42,780 bases of DNA, taken from contig JAEWPB010000046.1 in assembly GCA_023399465.1 (NCBI GenBank), forward strand, positions 1-42,780. The letters are read 5' to 3'. Shown here one piece after another: positions 8,346 to 17,007 of the stretch. The position numbers and the translations under genes are program-made. Within the stretch, counting starts at the first letter, position 1. Each line of letters starts with the position of its first letter. The DNA comes from Pseudomonadota bacterium. Its GTDB lineage: Bacteria; Pseudomonadota; Alphaproteobacteria; Rhizobiales; Rhizobiaceae. The notes under the pieces are model-generated. The model was not told where the DNA came from. It did not search any database and saw nothing but the letters and a program-made list of their open reading frames with translations.

Positions 8346-9203
8346 GGACGCGTGCCCTTTTCGTTTGTGAACACAAACATCACTTCTTGCCGTTGCCGCA
8401 TGAGAAGATCGGAAAAGGTCCCTCATGGCAGCCGCGGCTTGTCCGGTGCGCGGACAACATCCTCATTGCCGGACGCCGCAGGCGTCGACAGTCGGGAGTC
8501 CGCTTGGACTAAAGCAATGCTACACGGAACATGGCTCGGACGAGCCAGCGCATCGGAAGGGCATCATGCGTCCAGAACCGCTCAGCGGCTCCGATCCTTA
8601 CGCCAGTGGCCGCAAAGTCCCCGATGCAGGCGTGCCGATTTTGTCGTTTATCGGCCCACTGCATGCACTGGGAGAACCCCACAACCACCAGAAGTTCTAT
8701 TCTTCAGTTTTTAATTTTGGATTAACAACCGCCGGAACCTCGTCCTATTGGTGTGATTCGCCGTGATTTGTCGAGGGTGAGAAATGGGGACCTTCCGGTA
8801 TCGTCGCGACGGTAATTTCGGTCTTTCCAGCTTGCCTTGTACAGCGTTTTATTCGACCACCTCATCTCGTCGTCATCGGCTCCATGGATGCCGAGATCCC
8901 AATATTTATCGAAAGATATCAGTGACGTTGCATCCTTCCGCGTTCATGGACGCGATGGTGGCAAGGTGATGGCTCGGGGACGTATTCGTATCTGCGCGTT
9001 TTCGAAAGAAAATCCATAAGGTCTTTCGCGGGTAATGTTATTACCTAAAATACAATCAAAGGTAGTTATCGTTCGGTGATCATGGCGGGATGTCGTCATG
9101 ATTTATCCATCAAGGCGGGAGACTGCGCATGGGGGCCGGGGCAGCCTGTTCTGGTGGCGTTGGCGGGCGGCCCAGTGCCGGCAGGCCGCCCTTGCGCTTG
9201 CTG
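8346..9203. other. Long non-coding stretch upstream of the octapeptide gene
   Basis: About 860 bases hold no gene I can support. The short plus-strand open frames here lack ribosome sites and show no protein-like composition. The part from about 8690 to 9075 is A+T-rich against its surroundings. It contains the inverted repeat GGTAAT-gtt-ATTACC at 9031-9045, followed by a similar GGTAGTTA. The region probably contains a distant promoter or regulatory RNA for the minus-strand repeat gene. I saw no RNA fold I could name. Confidence 0.4.
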
Positions 9204-9641
9204 TCAGTTCGCCAGGCTCTCGATGCGTTCGGTGACGGTCTCGGGAATGCAGCGGAAGCGCTTCCTCTCCGCGCCGTCGCGGAGAACCGTGAGGCCCCCC
9301 TGTCCCTTGTCGTCCGAATTTTCCCTGTCGTAGGAAACGGAGAGCATGTAGCTCCAATCGCCGTTCGGGATCTCGAGCGTTGACCAGTAGGTGCTGCCCA
9401 TGCCGTTCCAGGGTGTGACGATCGCGGAGGAGCGGTCGACGGAGAGGACAAGTTCGGCCTCGTCGGCGAGCGGGCCGTACTCGTAGGTCAGCTGGCCGCC
9501 GGCTTCGCAAACGCTGATCGCTTTGCCGGATGTCTCCATCTCGCAGAAGAAGACCGGTGACGGGCAGGTGCCGATTGCAAAGGCGGGGGCCGGCGCACAA
9601 AGGCAGGCGGCGATGACAAGGGCTTTCGGGACAGGGCGCAT
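9204..9641 (-). CDS. Exported protein of unknown function, 145 residues
   Basis: From ATG 9641 the product begins with a clear Sec signal peptide (MRPVPKALVIAACLCAPAPAFA, about 22 residues, with an AFA cleavage site). The mature part of about 120 residues has four Cys, starting with GTCPSPVFFCEMETSGKAISVCE, and a C-terminal RFRCIPETV, which suggests disulfide bonds in the periplasm. Internal segments such as YEYGPLADEAELVLSVD and GDWSYMLSVSYDREN look like beta strands. I do not recognise the family with certainty. The gene follows the next upstream exported-protein gene by 40 bases on the same strand, so the two are likely co-transcribed. A frame extension to 9722 exists but would bury the signal peptide. 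Confidence 0.65.
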   Translation of the reverse strand: MRPVPKALVIAACLCAPAPAFAIGTCPSPVFFCEMETSGKAISVCEAGGQLTYEYGPLADEAELVLSVDRSSAIVTPWNGMGSTYWSTLEIPNGDWSYMLSVSYDRENSDDKGQGGLTVLRDGAERKRFRCIPETVTERIESLAN

Positions 9642-9681
9642 GGGAGATCCGTGAAAAGACTGGTGTTTACAGGGTGCAGCG

Positions 9682-10173
9682 TTACGGCCTGGCCGGCGTC
9701 CGGCAGATTTCCGGCAGGACATCGGCGAATAGCGGGCAATACTCGCTGCCCGCCCACCACACGTCGGTGGGAGCGTGGGCGTGATGCATCACCCTCCAGG
9801 CGCCGCCGGTGAAGCGAAGAAGTGCTTCGGTCGACGGCTCGTTGATGAGGTCGAGCGGTTGGCCGTCGCGCAGGTGCAGGGGGGATTTGGCGACGTTGAT
9901 CGGCCGGCCCCCGGGCCGCTGGCCCTCGAGCTGCACGAAAGCAGCTCCCCTGCCGACGCGGATTTCCCTGACGACGAACTCGATCGGTGCGCCGTAGGCA
10001 TCCTCGGCATACGGACGGACGGCATCGAGGACGGCCTTGCGCACCGGCGACCCGCGTCCCGGGGCGTCGTAGGCCGCTGCGGTGGTCGGGAGCAGGGCGG
10101 CAAGGATCGAAGCGACCAGCACACCGATCCGCGGGCTGAAAAGCTGGATTGTTCTTTTGCTAATGACTGACAT
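9682..10173 (-). CDS. Exported protein of unknown function, 163 residues
   Basis: The ATG at 10173 is preceded by AAGGGAAAG, a good ribosome site. The protein opens with a basic stretch and a hydrophobic segment (IGVLVASILAALLPTTAAAY), a probable signal peptide cleaved after TAAA. The mature domain (about 125 residues) includes RKAVLDAVRPYAEDAYGAPIEFVVREIRVGRG, AFVQLEGQRPGGRPI and GAWRVMHHAHAPTDVWW, with two Cys near the C-terminus. The VLDAVRP...PIEFVV...AFVQL pattern resembles small periplasmic NTF2-like or Cys-containing proteins found in many proteobacteria, but I cannot name it with confidence. It lies between the TMEM43-like gene, from which a strong hairpin separates it, and another exported protein. 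Confidence 0.65.
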   Translation of the reverse strand: MSVISKRTIQLFSPRIGVLVASILAALLPTTAAAYDAPGRGSPVRKAVLDAVRPYAEDAYGAPIEFVVREIRVGRGAAFVQLEGQRPGGRPINVAKSPLHLRDGQPLDLINEPSTEALLRFTGGAWRVMHHAHAPTDVWWAGSEYCPLFADVLPEICRTPARP

Positions 10174-10307
10174 GAGATGTCTTTCCCTTGGATCAGGCTG
10201 GCGGGCATCACTTTCGCGTGCCTGTGAACGAATATTGTGTTGGCCGGGAGAGCGGCGTCGGACGGGGCGTCGGAATGTCCGTGACGGCGGGAACTTGCGG
10301 CATTCTC

Positions 10308-10341
10308 CACCATGCCCGCCGCCTGGGCGGGGGGCATGGTG
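10308..10341 (-). terminator. Hairpin terminator after the TMEM43-like gene
   Basis: CACCATGCC (10308-10316) pairs with GGCATGGTG (10333-10341), with further G:C pairs inside the arm. It lies just past the TMEM43-like stop codon in the direction of transcription and before the next gene, so it should separate the two transcription units at least partly. Confidence 0.6.
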
Positions 10342-10351
10342 ATGCATCGCA

Positions 10352-11521
10352 TCATGCGCTTGCAGCGGGTGCGTTGGCCTTCCTGCGCTTGGCGAGGAAG
10401 AGGAGGCCGCCGCCGATCGCGGCACCGACCGCGATAATCGCAAGCGCGACCAACGGGCGGTAGAAGAACCAGGCGACGGCGATGGTCAGCGACCCGAGCG
10501 ACACGCCGGCAATGGCGGCGATGATGCCCGTGCCGAAGGCGAGGATGCTGCCGAGGAAGGGCAGGACGCTGGCGGCAACCGAAAGCGGTCCGAACACGCT
10601 CGAGAAGCCGAGTACGAGGAGCGCGATACCCGCAATGCGCATCGCCCATGTCATGGTCGAATTGCTGCTTGCGGCGGCATCGAACATTTCCGCGGCAGAA
10701 ACAGAGCCGTTGTGGACGATCAGCAGCTTGTCGCCGCTTTCGGTCTGGTAATCTGCGATGCCCGTGCCGCGCTGGCGACCGACGACGCTGATCGTGTCGA
10801 GGGGGACGTACTGGTAGCTGACGCGGTAATCGCCAAGGCTCGGCTGGGAGGGATTGACGCCGAGATAGATCTTGCCCTCGACCACGCTGGCACGAATGCC
10901 GGCGCCGATCGCCTGCTGGACGGCTTCGGCCTGCTCCGCGGGCACGGCGAAGTCGCGGCTGCCGCCGATGCGATCGATCACGGCAGAATCGAGCGACCAT
11001 CCCCCAAGGGTGGCGGTCACCACGCCGAAGGTCTGGCGCTCGATCGCCATCGGCGGATTTGCATGCGCGTCCGCTTCATTGAACTTCGAGGAATCCTGCG
11101 GGAACTCGGACCACTGCATTTCGTAGGAGTACTTGGTAACCTGCGTCTCGCTGCCGCCGAGTTCGACCTTCTTCTCCGTCGTCGACTTTTCGACCCACTG
11201 GTACATCTCGACCCTGCGCATGAGCTGCAGGCCCGCAGCGCTGACCGAGAATTCCGCATCCGCCACCGGAGCCGACGCCGTCACCGGACCGGTGAGGTGG
11301 ATGAGCTTTCCTTCGTTGGCGGGTTCGACCGATACGGATGAGACTGAACTGACGAGGCCCGCGCCTTCGGCCAGAGAGCGGGCAGTCTGTACGGCGCGGC
11401 CCTCGTTCCAGAACAGCATGATGACCATGGCGACGATGAGGACGAGGCCGAAGACCATGCCGCCGACGGATTGCTTGAGACGTTCAAGCCAGGAGATCGT
11501 GACGATTTTTTCTGATGACAT
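10352..11521 (-). CDS. TMEM43-family membrane protein, 389 residues
   Basis: The N-terminus has one membrane helix (VFGLVLIVAMVIMLFWNEGRAV, about residues 23-44). A large domain of about 230 residues follows, outside or in the periplasm. The C-terminus has a block of four hydrophobic helices (about 270-380) ending in a Lys/Arg tail. The motif WNEGRAVQTARSLAEGA just after the first helix, the later QWVE...SYEMQWSE segment and the C-terminal helix cluster are hallmarks of the TMEM43/LUMA family (Pfam TMEM43), whose human member sits in the nuclear envelope. The bacterial role is unknown. ATG 11521 gives a normal N-terminus; the open frame extends upstream to 11629 without support. It is divergent from the MalT-type regulator. 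Confidence 0.8.
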   Translation of the reverse strand: MSSEKIVTISWLERLKQSVGGMVFGLVLIVAMVIMLFWNEGRAVQTARSLAEGAGLVSSVSSVSVEPANEGKLIHLTGPVTASAPVADAEFSVSAAGLQLMRRVEMYQWVEKSTTEKKVELGGSETQVTKYSYEMQWSEFPQDSSKFNEADAHANPPMAIERQTFGVVTATLGGWSLDSAVIDRIGGSRDFAVPAEQAEAVQQAIGAGIRASVVEGKIYLGVNPSQPSLGDYRVSYQYVPLDTISVVGRQRGTGIADYQTESGDKLLIVHNGSVSAAEMFDAAASSNSTMTWAMRIAGIALLVLGFSSVFGPLSVAASVLPFLGSILAFGTGIIAAIAGVSLGSLTIAVAWFFYRPLVALAIIAVGAAIGGGLLFLAKRRKANAPAASA

Positions 11522-12002
11522 AACCCTGTTTCTACCATTTGTTCTTGAGCGGGCGCGCTTCAGGGCCGCTCGCTGCGCTGGGAAAGATGCGGTCGCGCCG
11601 CGCCAGGCAGGCGACAGGTGCTTCGGCATCTGGTTTCAGGCCGTGGGGCCGGCTTTCAGTGACTTTCAGTGACCGGGAACCGGGGAGGCGATGCGCTCAT
11701 GGACGCCGCGCCGCGACAGTTTGTTCGTTGGTGCAGTTCCCTGGAGTTGCAGCTTGGAAATTCGGTGCCCCGAAAAGCAACCTTTCGTTAAGGGAATGGC
11801 GGAGGAGACAGCTACTCCTCTAAAGGGGGGATGGGGAGCAATACTGCCGGACTATATCTGAGGCCGGAATTGCTAAAGGCGCGTCTGGGATGGTAAATGC
11901 CGGAGCGTCTTCATAAAGTAAGGCGTCTATTCTTATCCGAACGATTTTCAGTATTCAGGAATTTTCTACCCTTCCCCCGGAAGGGCAAAGAGGAAACAGG
12001 AA
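11522..12002. promoter_or_regulatory. Divergent regulatory region between TMEM43-like and MalT-type genes
   Basis: These 480 bases have no supported gene. The inverted repeat GAGGAG-acagcta-CTCCTC lies at 11802-11820. The stretch 11850-11960 is A+T-rich and is the likely promoter area for the regulator. Binding of the regulator to this repeat is only a guess. Confidence 0.4.
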
Positions 12003-14687
12003 TTGCCAGTCGTCAATCTTCCGGGAGCCGCGGAGCGCCAGGCAAATCATGCAGCTCGCGATACCCGCTACCAGCCTCCGCACCTTTTCGAGACGCCGGT
12101 TCCCCGTCCGGGGATTGCACGATGCCTGCAGGGCATACGCGGCAAGGTCGTCATTCTGGCGGGGCCGCCGGGTTGCGGCAAGACCACGGTGCTTTCCATG
12201 CGCCACGCCGAACTGGCGGCGAGGGGCGAGCGGGTCGGCTGGCTGACCTTGTCGAGGGAAGACAATGATCCGGATCGCCTTCGCCGACGTCTTGCGCGCG
12301 CGTTCGGCCCGGGCTTGCCCGTCTCCGACGACAATATCGCTCATGCGCCAGAGCACCTGTTCGGCTTTCTCGACGGACTGGATTGCCTGACCGACCCGGC
12401 GGCGCACGACGTGGTGGACCGCTTCATTCTCGGCGTTCCTCCAAGCAGCGTCGTTTACGTAACGGCGAAACGCCTGCGCGGCGCACGGCTGCACGATGGG
12501 CTTCTGCGCGGGATGGTCCATGTAATCGGCCCCGAACAGATGCGGCTTGATAACGCCGAGGCCTCGGCCCTTCTTGGTGAACACTGGACGCGAGCGGATG
12601 CCGGGCGGCTCAACCAGTTCGTCGATGGATGGGCCGCGGGCCTGCGCTTTCTGGCGCGCGCGCCTGAGGCATCCGCGCGCATCCTCAGAACCGTCGACGA
12701 ACAAACCGTGCCGCCGGTCGAGATGGCGGACTATTTCGATGACGTCATTTGCGCCGCGATGGAGCCGCAACTCCTGTCGATATTGATGGAGCTCAGCGTC
12801 ATAGACCGCTTCCCGCCCGAGATCGTGGCTGCCATGCCCGGTGTCGCTTGCGACTGGGCGCTCCTCGAGGACCAGATCCGCAGCGGAACGTTCCTCCGGC
12901 ATCTCGATGATGCGCGCCACTGGGTCGCCTTTCATCCGGCTTTCGGTCGTCATCTGCGTCATCGGTTGCGCCGCTGCAGGCCGGAGCGCTACGAAGAACT
13001 CAAGCGTTTCGCCGCGTTCTGGTTCGAGAGGAACGGTTTCCCCGCCGAAGCCATCCGCCACGCGGTGAGCCTCGCTGAGACGCCGGTCGCAGCACGCATC
13101 ATCGAGAATGTCGGCGCCATTGCCGTCGACCTCGACGACGGCCCCGACGTGGAGCTTGGCGAGGTCATTCCGCCTGAGCGTGCCGGCGAATTGCCGCTGC
13201 TTTTCATGGCGCAGATCTATCATCTCATCCGCCGCGGCAAACACAGGGAGGCGCGCACATTCTTCGATGAAGCCTGCCGCTTGACGAAAGACTTCACGCA
13301 GCTCCACGAGGGCGCCGACCTCGCCGTCGTCAGGGGATGGGCGAACACGATATTGATGGTCTTTCAGACCGCGGACGACGTGCCGATTTCCGACAACCAG
13401 ATCGCCATGCTGGAGGCGGATCTCAAGGTTCATCTCGGCACCCAGCCGGTCGTGGCCGCGAGCATCGCATCGGTTCTTGCATTCATCTATCTCGATCGGT
13501 CCCGCCACACGGAATCGGCCACCTTCTGCATGCTGGGCGTGCAGGCCCAGCATGCCTCCAAGATCACGGTTTTCCTGCGCATTCATCAGGCGAGCAATGC
13601 GATTGCCCGCGACACCATCGAGAAAGCTGTCCTTTGCATCGAGGATGCCCAGCGTCTGGCCGCCATCGAGAGCGGCATTGGCAGCTACGAGGTACTCAGC
13701 ACCCAGATCATGCGCGCCATCCTGCACTACGAGAACAACGAACTGGAAATTGCCCAGGCGCTGCTGATGCCCGCACTGGAGCAGATCCGCAGCATCAACG
13801 GCTGGGTGCGGCTCTATGCCGAAGCCTATTCGACAGGGAGTGCCATTGCCGGTGCATTCGGTGGGCTGGATGCAGCGCAAGCGATCCTTCGCGCCGGAGA
13901 GGCTTTCGCGCACGAGCGCGGCCTGCCGCGGCTCAGCCGCCTGCTGGCCGTTTCGCAACTGCGCGAATACATCAGGGCCGGGGAATGGCGCGAGGCGAAG
14001 GCGCTGATCGAAACCGCCCCGCTGGACATGCTGCTGGCATCCGGCAGCCTGTCGGCGATCGATCTTGGGCAACAGGTTCCGGCCCTGCTCGAGGCAGCGC
14101 ATCTCATGGTGGAGCTCGGCCGTCCGAAGGATGCTCTCGATTTTCTCGAGCGCATAAACAAGCCGTTCCTCGACGAGGCGGACAACCGGTTCCGGTTTGC
14201 CTACCGGGTGCTGGCCATGCGCGCCGCCTATGGCTTGCGACGCTACAATGCCGCCGTGGAGCATATGCAGGTGGCGATCGCGATCTGCCGGCCGGCCGGC
14301 CTGGTCAGGCGTGCGCTGGAGGCGCGCCGGCATCTGATCGAGATGTTCGACTGGTCGGTACGCAACGGCCGCCAGTTGCCTGTGGGCCTTGCGAAATATA
14401 TCGAGGAGACGCTGCGAAACGCCGATGGCGCGGAGTGCGGAGACCCGCTGCAGCAGACCAGCCCGAGACGCGGGCTGGAGCAGGCCTCCAACAATTTCAT
14501 GCTCAGCCCACGCGAAAGCGAGATCATCGCGCTGATGGCGGAAGGGTACATCAACAAGGAAATCGCGACCCGGCTCGGCATTTCGGAAGGCACGGTCAAG
14601 ACCCATCGCAAGAAGATCCACGAGAAGCTCGGCGTTTCCAGCCGATCGCAGGCCATCATGCGTGCGCGCGAACTGCTGATTGTGTAG
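12003..14687 (+). CDS. MalT-type LuxR-family ATP-binding transcription regulator, 894 residues
   Basis: This is a large ATP-binding LuxR-type (LAL/STAND) activator. A P-loop (LAGPPGCGKTTV, about residues 52-63) opens the NTPase domain, with SREDNDPDRL and later YVTAKRLRGARL (sensor-like) segments. The middle, about 400-800, is helical and TPR-like as in MalT, where it senses an inducer. The C-terminus is a GerE/LuxR helix-turn-helix of about 64 residues (LSPRESEIIALMAEGYINKE onward, with EGTVKTHRKKIHEKLG as the recognition part). The start is TTG 12003: it has AGGAAACAGGAA immediately upstream and the best protein-like N-terminus. No two-component receiver domain is present, so control is probably by a ligand. 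The likely targets are neighbours, namely the sulfatase-like gene downstream or the divergent membrane gene. Confidence 0.88.
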   Translation: MPVVNLPGAAERQANHAARDTRYQPPHLFETPVPRPGIARCLQGIRGKVVILAGPPGCGKTTVLSMRHAELAARGERVGWLTLSREDNDPDRLRRRLARAFGPGLPVSDDNIAHAPEHLFGFLDGLDCLTDPAAHDVVDRFILGVPPSSVVYVTAKRLRGARLHDGLLRGMVHVIGPEQMRLDNAEASALLGEHWTRADAGRLNQFVDGWAAGLRFLARAPEASARILRTVDEQTVPPVEMADYFDDVICAAMEPQLLSILMELSVIDRFPPEIVAAMPGVACDWALLEDQIRSGTFLRHLDDARHWVAFHPAFGRHLRHRLRRCRPERYEELKRFAAFWFERNGFPAEAIRHAVSLAETPVAARIIENVGAIAVDLDDGPDVELGEVIPPERAGELPLLFMAQIYHLIRRGKHREARTFFDEACRLTKDFTQLHEGADLAVVRGWANTILMVFQTADDVPISDNQIAMLEADLKVHLGTQPVVAASIASVLAFIYLDRSRHTESATFCMLGVQAQHASKITVFLRIHQASNAIARDTIEKAVLCIEDAQRLAAIESGIGSYEVLSTQIMRAILHYENNELEIAQALLMPALEQIRSINGWVRLYAEAYSTGSAIAGAFGGLDAAQAILRAGEAFAHERGLPRLSRLLAVSQLREYIRAGEWREAKALIETAPLDMLLASGSLSAIDLGQQVPALLEAAHLMVELGRPKDALDFLERINKPFLDEADNRFRFAYRVLAMRAAYGLRRYNAAVEHMQVAIAICRPAGLVRRALEARRHLIEMFDWSVRNGRQLPVGLAKYIEETLRNADGAECGDPLQQTSPRRGLEQASNNFMLSPRESEIIALMAEGYINKEIATRLGISEGTVKTHRKKIHEKLGVSSRSQAIMRARELLIV

Positions 14688-14911
14688 TGGTGAAATCAGC
14701 CATGTAGACATTGGCCATGGGCCTTTTTTCCATCTGTCCTGCACAACAGAGCCAAAGCCCGCCGGTGGTCATCGGCCTCATTCCGGTGCCCAGACCTACG
14801 TCTTTCGCATGAGGAGCGGCGGATTTGTCGAATTGCACTTTGGCCGCGGCGCTCGCCTCATTGCAGGCTGACGCCAATGCGGGGCTGGGTAGTTGCAGCA
14901 GGAGAAGAGGC

Positions 14912-16744
14912 TTGAAACTTCATACTGTGCTTCGTCCGTTTGCGTGGATCGCCAGATGGCTGCATGCTCACCCGGAAATCTTCATGGCCGGGATCGTCAT
15001 CGCATTTTTCCTGGTAAAGTACCGGCTGATGCAGGGAGCCTCGACGGATACGTTCCTGGTCGCGCTGGTCCAGCATGACGCGATCCTGTTTGCTTTGCTG
15101 ATGCTGCTTTATGCAGTCGGAGCCATGCTGCAAAGGTCAGGGCATGCCCTTGTCTCGCTGGTGGTCCGGATCCTGGCGGTGACCGTTTTCGTGGTCTATA
15201 TCGCTGATGTCTTTGCCTATTTCTTCTTCGGCACCCGCCTCTATGTGAGCGACATCGTCACCTTCTCGGGCGAGACCGGCGCCGTCGAGACCCTGGTCAG
15301 GACCGGCCTTGCGCGTCGCGGCTGGGAAACGCTGCTGGCCGCAGTCGGCGTCAGCATCATTCTCTACGCCTGCCTCGCCTATATCCTGCGCCGCAGGACG
15401 GCGGGGCAACGGGCCTGGCCGTTCATGGCGCTTTGCCTGCTGCTTGCGGCCGTCTACTTTGTCCGGTTTCCGACCTATGTCTATGCGTTCGGGGACAAGC
15501 CGCTCTTCGAGAATGTGGTCGAGCGCAATGCCAGCTATTTCAGGCAGACGGCATACAGCGAGCCCTTCCGCAGGCAACTGCTGGCGACGGCACCGACCCC
15601 CAACTGCCGGAAGGGGATGAACAAGCCGCTCAACGTGCTGCTGGTCATCGTGGAGAGCCTGTCGGCATATCATTCGAAATACTTTTCCGGCATCGAAGAC
15701 TGGACCCCGCGCATGGATGTGATCGCGGCAAAGGAGACCGCGATCACGAACTTCCATGCGAACGGCTGGACGACCATTGGTGGCCTGATCTCGCTTCTCA
15801 CGGGCACGTTTCCCTTCGTCCCGGAACGTGCGGCATTCAACGAGTGGGGCTCGCCGCGGCTTGACGACTTCACTCATCTGGAAGGCGCGCTTCCGCGTCA
15901 GCTCGCCGGCAAGGGCTATCAGACGACGTTCGTCAGCGCCGGCGATCTCGGTTTTCTCGGTCAGGGGAACTGGCTTCAGGAGATCGGCTTTCAGCGCATC
16001 ATCGGCAACCGCGATCCGCGCTTCGACAGCCAGACGGTGCGGGGGCCGTTCGATTCCGTCCCGGACAAGCTCTTGTACGACGTGGTGCTCGAGGAAATGG
16101 ACGCGATGCCCGCGGGCAAACCCTATCTGATCACCGGGCAGACCTTCTGGAGCCACCGTCCGTTCATGGCTCCCGACGGCAGTGCCGACCACACCGAGGA
16201 ATACGTCATCCGCATGACCGACCAGATGATCGGCGAGCTCTACGATCGCCTGGAAAGCCGCGGTTTCTTCGAGACCGGGATCCTGATCGTCACCGGCGAT
16301 CATCGCGCGATGGAGCCCTATCGCCGGACGGAAATAGAGAGGTTCGGCTCGACCGCGGCGGCGCGCGTGCCGGCGATCGTGGCGACGCGGGCGGTCGACC
16401 TGCCTGAGGTCATCTCCGACAACTACCAGCAGCGCGACCTGCAGGCTTCCCTGCTGGCGCTGGTCGCCGACCAGTATTGCCTGACCCCATTCGAAGGCGC
16501 CATGTTCGGGCCCGAACCCTCCGCGCCCGGATGCGTGATGCACGCCCGGGCGGACGACCGCGACCTGATAACGGTACGGTGCGGCGAGGAGGAGGGCGTC
16601 GTGATCGTTGCCGGAGATGCGACGGCCGTCGCCAGCGGGACGTTGTCCGATGGCACGTCGGTCGTGGAGGCGATCAATCGCAACCGGCTGCGCACGGCAG
16701 CTCTGCAGGCGGACCTGCAACTCGGCGGCGCTGTCAGGCGGTGA
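14912..16744 (+). CDS. Membrane-anchored sulfatase/phosphoglycerol-transferase-like enzyme
   Basis: The N-terminus has about five membrane helices (within residues 1-185) and the rest is an alkaline-phosphatase-superfamily domain like LTA synthase or OpgB. Seen in it are LNVLLVIVESLSAYHSKYF (metal-binding Glu near the domain start), then FHANGWTTIGGLISLLTG, where a Thr of GWTT is in the position of the catalytic nucleophile, GQTFWSHRPF, and ILIVTGDHRAMEPY with the GDH metal ligands. The enzyme would transfer or hydrolyse phosphate or sulfate groups on a lipid or glycan at the periplasmic face. I place the start at TTG 14912 because AGGAG lies seven bases upstream and the product then starts just before the first helix (610 residues). 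A TTG at 14825 is an alternative. It lies 224 bases after the MalT-type gene. Confidence 0.8.
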   Translation: MKLHTVLRPFAWIARWLHAHPEIFMAGIVIAFFLVKYRLMQGASTDTFLVALVQHDAILFALLMLLYAVGAMLQRSGHALVSLVVRILAVTVFVVYIADVFAYFFFGTRLYVSDIVTFSGETGAVETLVRTGLARRGWETLLAAVGVSIILYACLAYILRRRTAGQRAWPFMALCLLLAAVYFVRFPTYVYAFGDKPLFENVVERNASYFRQTAYSEPFRRQLLATAPTPNCRKGMNKPLNVLLVIVESLSAYHSKYFSGIEDWTPRMDVIAAKETAITNFHANGWTTIGGLISLLTGTFPFVPERAAFNEWGSPRLDDFTHLEGALPRQLAGKGYQTTFVSAGDLGFLGQGNWLQEIGFQRIIGNRDPRFDSQTVRGPFDSVPDKLLYDVVLEEMDAMPAGKPYLITGQTFWSHRPFMAPDGSADHTEEYVIRMTDQMIGELYDRLESRGFFETGILIVTGDHRAMEPYRRTEIERFGSTAAARVPAIVATRAVDLPEVISDNYQQRDLQASLLALVADQYCLTPFEGAMFGPEPSAPGCVMHARADDRDLITVRCGEEEGVVIVAGDATAVASGTLSDGTSVVEAINRNRLRTAALQADLQLGGAVRR

Positions 16745-17007
16745 GCGGGAAGATGCGGGGGCCCGTGGGCTAAATTTCAATAGATGTTAAAATACAAAAA
16801 CATAAATCTCGCGTTCCTGCGCGAGCGGTCATTGCGCATTGCCAGCAATGCCTTCAGCGTTCTCACAAACGCTGTCGCAGTCGCCATACGTTAACTGAAA
16901 ATTGGCGCTAGCGCCAAGTAGTCCAATTCGCGGGCTGCTTGGCCGTTGTGGCTGCGCTTTCGGAATTGTAGGTAGGAGTTCTATTTTTTAGCAAGAGGTT
17001 GATTTTC
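16745..17007 (+). promoter_or_regulatory. Upstream region of the RTX gene with small hairpins
   Basis: These 263 bases are A+T-rich from 16770 to 16810 and hold two small inverted repeats: CATTGC...GCAATG near 16830-16850 and CAGCGTT-ctcaca-AACGCTG at 16855-16874. The latter could terminate the sulfatase-like transcript. The RTX promoter should lie between 16875 and 16990. Confidence 0.4.

Noticed and set aside
11955..14744. Minus-strand 929-codon frame opposite the MalT-type gene
   Set aside because: The plus strand has a P-loop and a LuxR helix-turn-helix. The minus frame has a low-complexity, motif-free translation.
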